A DNA stretch of 64,000 bases, from NCBI GenBank assembly GCA_022036555.1, contig CM039139.1:10676262-10740261 (forward strand), read 5' to 3'. The position numbers and the translations under genes are program-made. Shown in pieces: positions 20,201 through 32,440 of this stretch (positions are counted from its first letter, which is position 1; every line of letters starts with the position of its first letter). A model generated the notes under the pieces. The model was not told the DNA's origin. It made no database searches and saw only the letters and a program-made list of their open reading frames with translations. The stretch is from Microstegium vimineum (lineage: Eukaryota; Streptophyta; Magnoliopsida; Poales; Poaceae).

Positions 20201-23200
20201 CGCGCAATCGCTCGCAGTTCTCTGTTCTTCATTGCGCCGAGAGCTCCGAGCACCGCAATCGCCTTCTTCTTAAATCCACCACCGCCCGAGTTCCTTTGCT
20301 AAATTCCTGTCGCCCTAGCTTTCGCCTTTGCCTCACAACCACGTTGTTCGCCTCTTCTTCCCCAGCCGTGGACTCCAGTCACCGGAACGCCTTTCGCCGT
20401 TCTTCGACTCCGAGTCGCCACCGCACTGATCAACCCGCGTTCGCCGTTCGCCGTCTCGTCTCCGACGCCTCCATCTTCGTGGAAGCTTCGCCGGAGTTAA
20501 CCGAGGTGAGAACGCCGTTCCCCTAGCTTCAGTTCGACCTGTGTCATCACAGCACCGTTGGCCGTGCGCCATTGCCGCCGCCGCGGAGCTTGCACGTGGA
20601 CCGGTTTCCACAGAGCCTTTCTGGCTCAGTTAGCCCTTGAGCTGCGCTCGCCACCTCACCACGATGCTCACGCACCCCAGCGCCGAGCTTCGCTTTGCCG
20701 ATGATCGCTTTGCCGATGATCACTTCGCCGTGTAACACCGCCGTGTTGCGCCGCCACCGCACACCGTCGACCCCTCTTCACGGTCGCGCCAGTTCAACCA
20801 ACACCACCAGTGGATGCGCGTAAGTCATCCCGAGCCTAGCACAGCCAATCCTACCGCCGAAGACTTCACCATCGGCGAGAAAACGTCGATCCGCACCGTT
20901 CTCTGTTTTCGATCGACGGTCGCTGGACCTCGAGTAATCGAGGGTCACGCCCGTCAGTTGCCTCGAGTGCCTCGAGCCCGTTCCCGAAATGGTTTCCTAT
21001 TCTGTTTTCAGTGGTATGCCTTGCTTGTGTGTTTTTATCTAGAGTTAGTAAAGTCTTGTTGCTAGTTTCTGTTTAGAATAAGTATAGCCTGTTGTGTCCT
21101 GCTAGCTAGTAGCTCGAGCCTTAGTAGCCTTGTGGTAGTTTTCTTGGGTGTATGCTTAGAATCTCTGTTGTGTGTTAAATCCTGTTCAAGCATCATCCCT
21201 GCACCTTTCAGTTATTTATCTATGCATTGCAATCATTTAGGATCCGTGGAGGAACATCAGGAGCCCACAGAGACCGAAGTCCACGAGGTACAGGAGCTAT
21301 ACGAGGAGTACCAAGAGCTCGACACTAACCTTCCTGAGTGCCCTGACCACCAACCCTCCACCTTCTCTCAAGGCAAGCCCCGGAGCATTCTTAAGCCTCC
21401 CAGTTTTTACAATTAATCTACTTGAGTATTTTATACTGTGATGCATTAGGTAATAGGAGTTGTTTTGAATCCCAAATTGATGCATTACCATCCTTGATAC
21501 TTGTTTTACCTACCTTGTTACCCTGTTAATAATAAAGTAAAAGCAACCACTTAGCATGCTTAGAATAATGGTTACCCTTATTTTTATGTTTCGTATTATC
21601 CCTTGTGGGTAATACTATCACGGTTGGCTATATTCGCTATCGTGGAAAGAACCTATGGTAGTAATGAAATACGGTCAACTGGAAGGCAAGTGCACCAAGT
21701 GGTCTAGACTTGGGGTAGTCCGTCCGTTGGATCATGTAGGTTTGTATACGATGGTGGCCCTCTTACATCTTTGAATGCGCCCTTTCACATAGGGGCCGTC
21801 GGGAGTGTCGACCCCGAAGCCGAGTAAACACTGTCCGGGCCGGAGCTCGCTCAGCTGTGAGCACCCCTCTAGACTGTAGGCATGATCTGCCCCGTGGTGG
21901 CCATCTATTTTCTACAATTGGGGTGGACCCATGCGAGCCCGCGTCGATTACCACCTGGACTTTGTTGAGCGGTAACCTAATGCTGACCCGACGTGGAAAG
22001 TATGGGCGTGTGTTAAAGGTAATTTGACCAGCTGGTGTATATCGATTCGAATTGCCGCCCCCCACTGGATATGGGGGATTATGCTGAGCTTCACCATGGT
22101 ACAACTCCATGTGACATCTTAATGGTTCTACTAAAATGTTGATAAAGGAACTGGATATATGTTACTATATTGTTTGAGTAGAATCAAGTGTGTGCTCTAG
22201 GGTAGATGCATTAACCTAGAAATAATTAGTAGGATAAAAGATGACTGCTCATCGTCTCATTAAAGTAAACTCATTTAATTTTAAGCGTTTCCGCAAAGTA
22301 AAACTTACCCAACTCCAGATACAGCCATGCATATCCTTGGAGTCTTTATTTTCAGTTAGACGGGTAAGTCTAGCTGAGTACATTCCCGTACTCAGGGTTT
22401 ATCCCGTTGTTGCAGATGGCCAAGTATACATCGGCTATTGTAAGCACTGTCTCTATCCTTTCTACGGAGAAGATGAGTAGGCCTTGGGCAAGGTCTTCTA
22501 CAAGCTCACCTTTTGCTGTTGTTGGACCTGACATTGTGGGCACCCCTGTCTTTTGAAAACTTCAAGTTCAGTTTCAAACAATGTTTTATTTGGCCGCAAG
22601 TGTTGTGGCGTAAGTACTACTTGTATTTGGAACAAAGTGTTGTAATAACTTTATTTCGTACTTTAAGTATTTTTCGGTTGATCTGTGACTCACTCGAATG
22701 TGTATCCCTGAATGTACGCGATCCTGAGTTGATGTAAGAAATCCTTCGAGATTTCCGGACTACCGGGTTTATATGGGCTCAAGTGTTTTAAATGGTAGTT
22801 AAGTCAGCTACATTAGCACTTGATCTCTTATAATCTGGGTGGTTCCGTCACAACGGGCCTGCCTGCGGGGGTCACGGAAGCGACGGTCGCGGCGCCTGCG
22901 CGGCCGTCGGAAGGAGCCGCACCCGGCGCCCCTGGGGGTGCAGGGCCTTCGTCGACGGTGGTTGCGGCCGAGGTGGTGGAGGTGGTCGGGCCCCAGGCCC
23001 TCGTGAACGAGGAGGAGGCTCCATCTCACCCAACGCCGGGGCGTTGGCCCGAGGGCCTAGCTGCGCTGGAGGCTCGACTCCGGCTCGAGCGTGAGGGCAC
23101 GACTGTCGACGCACCCGAGGGCCCTTCGTCGACGCCGGGGCTCGAGGAGGGAGGTCGGGTCGAGCGGCTCAACGCAACACCCGCGCTGGCGCAGGGCGGG

Positions 23201-24988
23201 ATGTTGATGGAGCCCACCCCCGCCGAGGTGGACGAGATGGTGGCCGAGCTGGTGGGCTCGGCCTCCCCTCGAGGCTGGGGGGCCGTTATCTCGAGGTAAG
23301 CCGTGCTTCGACTTACTCGAGACGCAGTGGGTTTGCATTGCTGGGTGCTAATTTTTTCGAGTCTTTCATTGCGCAGGACCGTTCTACTGGCCGGGGTTTC
23401 CCTCGCCTGGTGGCGACGGCTCGGCGGGGCCGTCGACGTCCTCGCGGGGTGGCCCTAAGGACAGGAGGGGACAGGCGGAGGAAATCTCCCCCCTTTCCGC
23501 TTGGCGAGAGGAGGGCGATCTACGCGGGGGCGTCACGGGGACGGTCGAAGAGAGGATCGCTGCCCGCAGCGTGGCCTGGGGCCAGGAGGTTCTCGAGTTG
23601 GCGGACCCTCAAGACCCCGAGCGGCTTTTCCTCACGCTCGACGACCAGGCCGAGCTCCGACGGTGGGAGCACGTCGAGGAGTATCGGGCCTGGTTTGAGC
23701 ACTCGGTACGTCGCGCTGCGGAGGTCGCTGCCACGGACATACGCCAGGGGATGGAGGTGGGTTTTGTTTTCCCTTAGATTCTACTCGAATTGTCTGGTTG
23801 CTGTTTGTTGACGGTCTTCGCTTTTATCCTCGTCAGTCACTGCGGGTGAGGTCTTACGAGAAGTCCCAGTACATCCTCCGGGTGCAGGAGCAACTCCTGA
23901 CCCTTCACGCCTCGCTGGGTAGGGTGAAGGATGAGGTTGCCCGCACGAAGGCTGAGACGGCGGCTGTCTGGGAGGATGCTGAGTCGAAGGTTGCCCACGC
24001 GAGGACCGGCTAGGAGTCCGTGCAGAAGGAAGCCTGGGCGGCCTTGCAGACGGCGCAGGGGAAGCTCGACGTCGCCCTTCAGTCGATCGTCACGATCGGG
24101 CGGGAACGGGACGCTGCCTTCGAAGCCAAGCGCAAGGCCGAGGAGGAGGCCGCCCGGCTGAAGGAGGAGCTGGCCCGGGCGACGGAGGGCATCCGAGGGC
24201 TCCGGGGATACCTCGACGCCGTCTCCCGCGAGCGCGATGCTCTGGCCACCTCGGAGGAGAAGGCTCGGACCCGCGCGACCTCCCTGGGCGTGGTGGCGAT
24301 GAACCAGAAGAGGGCCCTCGATGACGCAGGCAAAACCATCGAGGGCCTCGAGGCCAAGGTCAGGGATCAGACCTCCGACCTTGTCGACGTCCGCCGCCAG
24401 CTCGAGGAGACCGAGCAAGCCTACTCCACCCTGGACGTGCATGCCCAAGGTGAGTGTTTCGAGAGTGTTGCAGAATCTGTCCTGCCTCGACCCTCTTTCT
24501 GCTCTTTTGGGTTTTGACTGTTGCGTGCTTGTTTTGGTAGAGCTCACGACGGATAATGCCCGCGCCCACGAGGATCTGAACAACCTTCAGGCCTCCTCGG
24601 CACTGAGGCGAACCTCAACGCGAGGCTTGCGGACGTCATCAACACCTTCTGCGACGACCTCTCGGTCAAGCCGGAGCCGGAGGTCGAGGGGGTGCTCGAG
24701 GGGACTCCTGCTGCGCCGTTTCTACTCCATGACGCAGGGGTGACGGAAAACGTCCGTGCCTCCCTGCATGTGGGTGTGAAGCGGGCCCTCGCAGTCGTCA
24801 ACTCGCTCTACAACGTGGACCTCAACCTCGTCATCGACGGGTTCGCCACCGACCCGAGGCTGAACGAGGAGGAGAACGACGCGAAGTGCCAGGAGTTGAT
24901 GGATCTCGCGGAGGTGCCCGGAGGTGAGCTAGCGAAGCTCTTTGAGCCCGAGGTGATCCCCTCGGTGGACGGAGATGGCGCCGAGTAG
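17246..24988 (+). pseudogene. antisense gene of the Tat element (putative gypsy-type transposase/coiled-coil), six exons
   Basis: It lies opposite to gag-pol, between integrase and the 3' LTR. Exons by splice signals and protein continuity: 17246-18140, 18225-18854, 18942-19154 continued at 22858-23295 beyond the nested insertion, 23377-23756, 23837-24449 and 24541-24988, about 1,200 codons. The first 250 residues (from VESGLLRPITSTERPEWVLP, with LLHHYGMELQHL and VCEGYLGMEPHWELW) resemble the grass family called putative gypsy-type transposon protein (Pfam Transposase_28). The middle is acidic and low-complexity. The C-terminal third is a coiled coil (RLKEELARATEGIRGLRGYL) ending in a conserved-looking tail (NSLYNVDLNLVIDGFATDP). 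Breaks: a 1-nt insertion near 17896, a stop and frameshift near 18240, stops at about 18670 and 24010-24012, a frameshift near 24597, and the insertion. No biochemical role is known to me. Confidence 0.7.
19155..22852. mobile_element. solo-LTR-like insertion within the antisense gene
   Basis: This 3698-bp insertion starts TGTGACACCC and ends GGTTCCGTCACA, with the inverted ends TGTGAC/GTCACA. It is flanked by the 5-bp duplication ACGGG (19150-19154 and 22853-22857). The antisense gene's frame resumes directly after it. No gag or pol frame, internal pair of long direct repeats or primer-binding site is evident, so it looks like a solo LTR of a gypsy element with very long LTRs (chromovirus Tekay/Del type is a guess from end sequence and length). 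Open frames such as 20134-20526 lack any family signal. A non-autonomous element with no coding is the alternative. Confidence 0.8.
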
Positions 24989-25142
24989 CTCTCGGAAGGT
25001 GTCGACGAGCAGTCCCGAGCCTGCGAGCCATATCTGGACAAGAAGGTCCATGTAATAGTTAGGCCTTGTACTAATACAATGCCAAGCCCCCGAGGGCTTT
25101 TTGTGTATAAAGCATTTTGATCAAGATACACAGTTATTTTTG

Positions 25143-25850
25143 TTTTTCGAGCTTTCCCTGCTTTTCTTTGCCTAACTCGACGCTTATGAATTAAGTATTC
25201 GATGCACGCTCGTATCTTGGAAGGGGGGTGGCGAGCGGGGATACCGTAGCCCTGGGGCGTAGTGAGTCCCCGGCTCGATGACACCTGCGACCCTTAGGGA
25301 GTTCGAGGCGCCTTTACTTAGTCACGAAGCGTACTCGAGGGAAAGAACGAGAGGGAAAGCCGAGTTCCGAAAAAACGTTCGAGTTTTTCGGGGACTTAGG
25401 AGGGGGATGCCCCCCTGTTAGCCCCCGAGGGAGGCTCGACTTTGCTGGGGCAAAGTCGAGGCTACCTTAGTGCTGTACACAGGTGCGTCTCGTTATTTCT
25501 ACTTCTCGAGCTCTCTCTGCTTTTCTTTGCCTGAGTCGACGCTTGTGAACTAAGTGTTCGACGCACGCTCGTATCCCTGGAAGGGGGGTGGTGAGCGGGG
25601 ATACCGTATCCCTGGGGTGTAGGTGAGTCCCTGGCTCGACGACACCCTCGACCCTTAGGGAGTTCGAGGCACCTTTACTTAGTTATGAAGCATACTCGAG
25701 GCAAAGGTCGAGAGGGAGAGTCGGGTTTCGAAAAAACATTAAAAATGTTTGGGTTTTTCGAGGACTTAGGAGGGGGGCGCCCCCCTGTCAGCCCCCGAGG
25801 GGAGCTCGACTTTTGCCAGGGCAAAGTCGAGGCTACCTTTGAGCTACGAA
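25143..25850. repeat. tandem duplication of about 359 bp between antisense gene and pol
   Basis: The block starting near 25143 is repeated from about 25504; for example GCTTTTCTTTGCCT occurs at 25160 and 25519. Both copies contain GAAGGGGGGTGG, the run CTTAGGAGGGGG, a GCCCCCGAGG tract, and a hairpin with arms CTCGACTTTGC and GCAAAGTCGAG (copy 1 near 25430). It occupies the space where the antisense gene and gag-pol transcripts converge, so it may hold 3'-end signals for both. Confidence 0.75.
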
Positions 25851-25932
25851 CGAATGTGAAATGTGTTTCGAGAACATTTTATTCAATCGAAGATTTGTAC
25901 ACGAATGCGAAAATGTACAGGGCCCTGAGGCC

Positions 25933-28900
25933 TCAGGGATAGAAGCGACGTAGCTGTTCGATGTTCCACGCGTTGGTGAAGATCTCGCCCTTCTCGTTCT
26001 TCAGCTTGTAAGTGTCGGGCTTCAGCACCTCTGCCACGATGAAGGGTCCCTCCCATGGTGGCGTGAACTTGTGGCGCCCCTTGTTGCTTTGTCGACGGCG
26101 CAAAACAAGGTCGCCGACGTTGAGGTCCCTTTTGCGCACGTTTTTGTCGTGGTAGCGCCGCAGCGTTTGCTGGTACTTTGCCGACTTGAAGAGGGCCATA
26201 TCACGGGCTTCCTCGAGCTGATCGAGGGAGTCCTCTCGGGCTACCGTGTTGGCTTGCTCGCTGTAGGCTTTTAGTCGAGGGGACCCGTACTCGAGGTCGG
26301 TGGGGAGGACGGCCTCGGACCCATAGACCAAGAAGAATGGGGAAAATCCCGTGGCTCGACCTTGTGTCGTTCGGAGACTCCATAGCACAGCGGGCAGCTC
26401 ATCGACCCATCTCCTGCCGTGCCTGTTCAGCCGATCGAAGATCCTTGGCTTGAGGCCCTGCAAAACCATACCATTGGCACGCTCGACCTGACCGTTAGTT
26501 CGAGGGTGGGCAACCGCGGACCAATTCACCCTGATGTGGTGATGGTCACAGAAGTACAGGAACTTTTGGCCGGTGAACTGCGTGTCATTGTCGGTGATGA
26601 TGACGTTGGGGACCCCAAAGCGGTGGATGATGTCGGTGAAGAATAGCACGGCTTGTCGAGACTGGATGTTGGCGATGGGTCGAGCCTCGATCCACTTCGA
26701 GAACTTGTCGATAGCCACAAGAAGGTGAGTGTGCCCGCCCTTGGTTCTTTTCAGGGGGCCAACCATGTCGAGCCCCCATACTGCGAACGACCAGGTTATG
26801 GGTATCATCTGAAGAGCTTGAGCGGGTAGGTGGGTCTGCCTGGCGTAGAATTGGCATCCCTTGCAAGGTCGAACGAGTTTGGTGGCGTCGTTGACGGCCG
26901 TCGGCCAGTAGAAGCCCTATCGAAAGGCACTTCCTACCAGCGTTCTCGGCGCCGTGTGGTGGCCACAAGCCCCCGAGTGTAGATCCTTCAGCAATGCCCT
27001 CCCCTCCTCGAGGGTGAGGCAGCGTTGAAGTACACCCGACGGGATACGTCGATATAGCTCGCGGTCGTCCCCGTACAAGACGTAGGTTTTGGCGCGTTGA
27101 GCTACACTATGGGCTTCCGTGCGGTCTTCTGGGAGTTCGCCCCGTGTCAGGTACTCGAGGTAGGGTGCGCGCCAATCCGTCGGAGGGGTTGGCGCTGTGA
27201 CAGCCTCGTCGATCCCCATGACCTCTCCCCCGCTCGAGGCGGGATCGGTCGAGGGGGGTGGATTGACCCCTTGCTCGAGGGCGGGAGCCCCCGAGTCCAG
27301 GTCGACGGTCGGCTTGTAAAGATCCCTCGAGAAGATGTCAGGAGGGACCGTGCCTCGAGTAGACGCGATTTTGGCCAGCTCGTCGGCAGCTTCGTTGTAC
27401 CGACGGGCGACGTGGTTGAGCTCGAGGCCGTAGAACTTGTCCTCGAGTTTTCTAACCTCCCTGCAGTAGGCTTCCATCTTGGGGTCGTGGTAGCTCGAGT
27501 CTTTCATCACTTGGTCGATCACCAACTGAGAGTCCCCTCGCACGTCGAGGCGTCGAACCTCGAGCTCGATGGCGATGCGCAGGCCGTTGACGAGGGCCTC
27601 GTACTCGGCGACGTTGTTGGAGGCGGGAAAGTGGAGGCGGATGACATAGCGCATATGGACCCCTGAGGGTGATATGAACAGCAATCCGGCGCCTGCTCCC
27701 GTCTTCATCAACGACCCGTCGAAGTACATGTTCCAGAGCTCGCTCTGAACCTGCGCTGGGGGCAGTTGGGTGTCGGTCCATTCTGCAACGAAATATGCCA
27801 GTACCTGAGACTTGATGGCCTTCCAAGGGGCGTCGGAGAGAGTCTCCCCCATGAGCTCGGCCGACCACTTGGCGATCCTTCCAGACGCCTCCCGGTTCTG
27901 GATTATCTCTCCGAGGGGGAAAGATGAGACCACAGTAACTGGGTGGCCCAGGAAATAGTGTTTGAGCTTACGCCGAGTGAGGACGATCGCGTACAGTAGC
28001 TTCTGGACGTGGGGGTACCTCGTCTTGGTCTCGGAAAGGACCTCGCTCACGAAGTAGACAGGCCTCTGAACCGGCAGGGCGTGTCCTTCCTCCTCCCTCT
28101 CGACTACTATGACCGCGCTGACTACCTGGGTAGTTGCAGCGACATAGAGTGGGAGGGGCTCGGCCGGGCTCGGGGGGACCAAGACCGGGGGCGAGGTGAG
28201 CAAGGCCTTGAGTCTCGAGAGCGATTCCTCAGCTTCGGCGGTCCACGCGAAGTGTTCCGTCTTCTTCAGGAGGCGGTAAAGGGGTAGGGCCTTCTCTCCG
28301 AGCCTCGAGATGAAGCGACTGAGGGCGGCGAGGCACCCAGTGACCCTTTGCACGCTCTTGAGGTCGTTTATCGGGCCCATCCTTGTGATGGCGGTTACCT
28401 TCTCGGGTTGGCCTCGATCCCGCGCTGGGAAACTATGAACCCTAAGAGCATGCCTCGGGGGACCCCGAAGACACACTTCTCAGGGTTCAGTTTTATGCGA
28501 TTAGCCCTGAGGCACCCAAACGCGATCTCGAGGTCTCCGACTAGGTTTCCGACTGTTCTGGACTTGACCACGATGTCATCGACGTAGGCCTCGACGGTCG
28601 GCCCTATGTGTTTCCCGAAGACGTGGAGCATGCATCGCTGGTAGGTGGCCCCGGCGTTTCGCAAGCCGAAGGGCATGGTGAGGTAGCAAAACATGCCGAA
28701 GGGAGTGATGAAGGAGGTCACGAGCTGATCGGACTCCTTCATCTTTATTTGGTGGTAGCCCGAATATGCATCAAGGAAGCAAAGGGTTTCACATCCCGAA
28801 GTGGAATCCACTATTTGATCGATACGTGGTAAAGGAAAAAGGAACTTTAGGACATGCTTTATTTAAACTAGTGTAGTCTACACACATCCTATCCTTCCCA

Positions 28901-29529
28901 TTCTTTTTCTTTACAAGCACGGGATTAGCTAACCACTCGGGATGATGCACCTCCTTGATGAATCCGGCCTTCAAAAGCTTGTCGACCTCCTCCCCGATGA
29001 TCCTGCGCTTCTCCTCGTCGAAGCGGCGCAGGCGTTGCTTCACCGGTTTGGACCCGGCTCGGATGTCCAAGGAGTACTCGGCGACCTCCCTCGGAATGCC
29101 CGGCATATCCGAGGGACTCCATGCGAACACGTCGGCATTCGCACGGAGAAAGTCGACGAGCACTGCTTCCTATTTGGGCTCGAGGGTGGCGCTGATCGTC
29201 AGCGCCTTCCCATCCGCGAGGCCGGGGTCGAGTGGGACGGTCTTGGTGTCTTCCGCCGGCTTGAAGTTGCCAGCGTGTCGCTTGGGGTCGCGGATCTCTC
29301 CAGACAAGTCGTCGAGGGCCGCGAGGATTGCCGAATCCTCGCAGGCCTCGGCTTTCTCCACGCACTCGACGTCACAGTCGAATGCGTGCTCGTAGGAGGT
29401 GTCGATGGTGATGACCCCCGAGGGCCCCGGCATCTTGAGCTTGAGGTCGGTGTAGTTCGGGACCGCCATGAACTTGGCGTATCCCGGTCTACCGATGATG
29501 GCGTGGTAGGTGCCTCGGAACACAACCAC
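25933..29529 (-). pseudogene. pol: gypsy pol: RT, RNase H (two modules), integrase
   Basis: Read from 29529 down. A linker is followed by the RT, with motifs WLANPVLVKKKNG (about 28920), FLDAYSGYHQI (28780) and the catalytic YVDD (about 28575). The first RNase H module has VSEVLSETKTRYP (28020). A second RNase-H-like module, with MYFDGSLMKTGAGAG (27720) and NNVAEYEALVNGL (27610), is typical of the Tat lineage. Integrase follows, with GLDMVGP, TDNDTQF and NGQVERANG giving its Asp-Asp-Glu set between 26780 and 26470, ending at 25933. Breaks: a stop near 29168, compensating frameshifts near 28815 and 28400, and an in-frame stop at 26917-26919. The RT segment about 28800-28935 is unusually AT-rich for this element. 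Confidence 0.85.
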
Positions 29530-32383
29530 CTCGAAGGTCAGCTCTTCCTTTCGGAAGTTCGAGGGGACACCGAAACAGACCGGTAGCTTGATGCGGCCGA
29601 TCGGGAGCGCCTTCTTCCCCGGGACGATCCCGTGGAACCCCCCCCCCCCCCCCCCGCGCTGGGCAGGAGCATGGTCCTCGGGATCCCCAGGAGGTCGAGG
29701 GTCTCGGCGTAGATGATGTTGAGGCTGCTCCCCCCATCCATGAGTACCTTGGTGAGGCGGGTGTTGAGGATGATCGGGCCGACGATGAGCGGGTAAGCCC
29801 CTGCGTTGGCGGTGTGCTCGGGGTCGTCATCCTGATCGAAGGTGATCGGTGTATGGGACCAGTCGAGGTACCGCGGAGCCTGGCCTCGAACGGAAAAAAC
29901 TTCTCGATGCTCCCTCTTGCGCTGGCGCGCGGTGAGGCGGGTCGAGGGTCCCCCGTAGATCATGTAGCAGTCGTGGATTTCGGGGAAGCCTCCTTTTTTG
30001 ACGTCACCCCTGACGTGGGCGTCACAGGGCGGGTCTTCCTTGCCGTCATCTCTCCTGAAGCCAGGAGGGACGAAGTGCTTTCGGAGCATGCGGCAGTCCT
30101 CGAGGCGGTGGTTGGCCGGCCCCATATGATAGGGGCAAGGCTCCTTCAGCATCTTATCAAAGACGCCCCCGTCGGGAGGGGGCCCTCGAGGCTTCTTCTT
30201 GTCTGCCGCAGCGACAAGGTCGTCGGGCTCGTCGTCGTGCTCGATGTTGGGGTCGACGTTGCGTCGGCCCGGCAGGTTCTTCTTCTTCTTCTTCTTCTCC
30301 CGGCCGCCGTTGCCGTCGTTGTTCCTTCTGGGCCCATTGTTCTTCTTGGGCCCATCGTCCGAGCCTCCGGGCTCATCCGCCTTGTCTTTCCCCTTCCCTG
30401 GGGGTATCTGGAAGAACGCGCCAATGGCCTCTTCGCCAGCTGCGTAGTTGGCGATGACGTCCATAAGCTCGTTGGCGGTCTTGGGGGTATTTCGCCCCAG
30501 CTCCCGCACCAACTCCTTGCAGGTCGTTCCGGCGATGAACGTCGTAATGACCTCGTGGTCAGAGATGTGGGTCAGCGTGGTACGCTACTTCGAGAATCGG
30601 CGGGTGAAGGCGCGGAGGGTCTCCCCTGGCTTCTGCTTGCAGCTGCGAAGGTCCCAGGGGTTGCCCGGTCGCTCGTAGGTGCCCTTGAAGTTGCCCTCGA
30701 AGATCCGGACCAGGTCGGGCCAGTCCTGGATCAAGTCAGGGGGCAGCTCTTCGAGCCACCTTCGAGCGGTGTCGGAGAGGAACAGTGGGAGTTGCCGAAT
30801 GATGATGTGGTCGTTGTTGGCCCCACCCAGCTGACATGCTAGACTGAAGTCGGCAAGCCAGAGCTCTGGCTTGGTTTTGCCGTTGTACTTGACCAGGCTG
30901 GTGGGTGGGCGGAAACGGACGGGCAGGGAGGCTCGCCGGATGGTTCTACCGAAGACTCGGGGTCCCGGCGGCTCCGGAGACCGACATCGGTCTTCGTCGC
31001 TGTCGTAGCGCCCACCTCGGTGAGCATTGTAGCCTCGAGCCTCGGCGTCACCGTACCGACGTCGATTGTTCACCCGAGGGGGGAGGTCGTCGACGAGGCG
31101 TTCCTGAACCGGTCGTCGCTCGACCTGGCCCTAGGGCGCCTTGTTCTGGTGGACGGACGCCTCTCGATTTTGTCGGGGGGGCGCTGCTTGTCGCTCAGAG
31201 GCAGCCCCTCGACACCTCGAGGCTGAGCTCTCCGCCTGCTGCACGGCCGCAGTTTGGAGAAGCCCCTGGATTTCATCCCTGATACGCCGTGCTTGGGGGT
31301 CGATGGCGCCGGCATGTCGCGGAGCAGCATCGCGGCCGCTACGACATTTTGGCTGGCGCGGTTGAAGACTCGGGGTTCGACGCCCCCCTCCTCGACGATC
31401 TGCCGGTGGACTTCCCGGGCCCGCTCGCGAGCTCCTCCACCTTGAGGACGCCCTCGATCCCGCTCGAGGGCGTGCTCGAGCTGCTGAAGACGCAGGCGCT
31501 CCTCCTCGAGCTTGCTGAGAAGCTCTCTGACCTGCGCAATCTGGACGTCTGGGGGTGGATCGGCTCTATCAGGACTTGGAGGGTTGGCATCTCGGGCTGG
31601 TGTAGCGTTGGCCCCTCCTTCTTCGGTGGCCGCGGTGTCGTCGACGTCGTCCTGCGGGTCGGCTTGTTCGTCGAGGTGGAAGCACTCCCGGGTGGAGTCG
31701 TAACTCTCGTCGGGAGAGTCCGAGTCGGGGTCGGCGTGGTAGAAGTGGGGAAAGGGTCCCCTTTCCTCCTCCTCCAGGCGCCGCCGTAACGTGCCCCATG
31801 TACGGGGTAGTCCTGGCTCGCCTGGTGAAGAGGTGGTGACGGGAATGGCCGTCGCACGCAGCGGAGTCCTTGGAGACCCGCCACGTGTCTGTATCTGCAA
31901 TCCTACGAGGGAGAAAGAGAGCCCTGCACTGTCGTGGTGCCTACGCGGGAATGCATCACGCGGTGGCGATGGGGTTGAGGGTGTCGGAGAGGCCACGAGG
32001 ACCCCCGGTGATGACGATGTGATAGAGCCAAAGTCCCACTCAGAGGGGCGCCCGCCCTCGGCCCACAAGCATGGGTCAAACGGACTCCTAGGAGAAGGGA
32101 CCGCATCACCAGCTAGGGCCGGGGAAACGACATCCGGCACCTCGTAATCCGCACGACGACGAGCGCGCCGGAGCCGCTCATGCCTCCTCCTGATCGCAGG
32201 CCAGAGGCGCAAGCGGAGGGGCCGTCGTCTGACCCTTGCTATCTCCGGCGTAGCGGTGCCGCCGGTGTCCAGGCCGCGGGTGGAGGGAAAGACTATGAAG
32301 TCGCCCTGGTCCGTGGATACGAACCCTAGGCTACCGAACTAGACTACGGCGGCGAATGGAAACGGTGGGATGGTGGGGTCCAT
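29530..32383 (-). pseudogene. gag: gypsy gag and protease
   Basis: The first ATG (32381-32383) is 58 bases inside the 5' LTR. A basic, Pro/Arg-rich N-terminal part leads to the retrotransposon gag capsid domain near 30930-30590 (PELWLADFSLACQLGG, PLFLSDTARRWLEELP, FKGTYERPGNPWDL), which corresponds to the Retrotrans_gag family. Next come a Lys/Asn-rich linker and the aspartic protease with its VLMDGGSSLN motif near 29755. Breaks: an in-frame stop 14 codons after the ATG, a frameshift near 31073, a stop at 30585-30587, and a run of 18 C at 29638-29655 that shifts the frame after the protease. The C-run may be real or an assembly fault. Confidence 0.8.
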
Positions 32384-32419
32384 CTAAGAGAGTAGTTCAG
32401 AGTTGATCGACACGCAATT

Positions 32420-32440
32420 CCCCCTACCTAGCGCGCCAAC
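32420..32440 (-). promoter_or_regulatory. primer-binding-site region of the gypsy element
   Basis: Read on the minus strand, the sequence directly after the 5' LTR is GTTGGCGCGCTAGGTAGGGG, the expected position for a tRNA primer-binding site. Grass gypsy elements of this kind have a similar GGCGCGC-AGGTAGGGG start. I do not assign the tRNA. Confidence 0.6.

Noticed and set aside
20134..20526. 130-residue frame in the solo-LTR-like insertion
   Set aside because: Low-complexity, no domain, within an LTR-type sequence.
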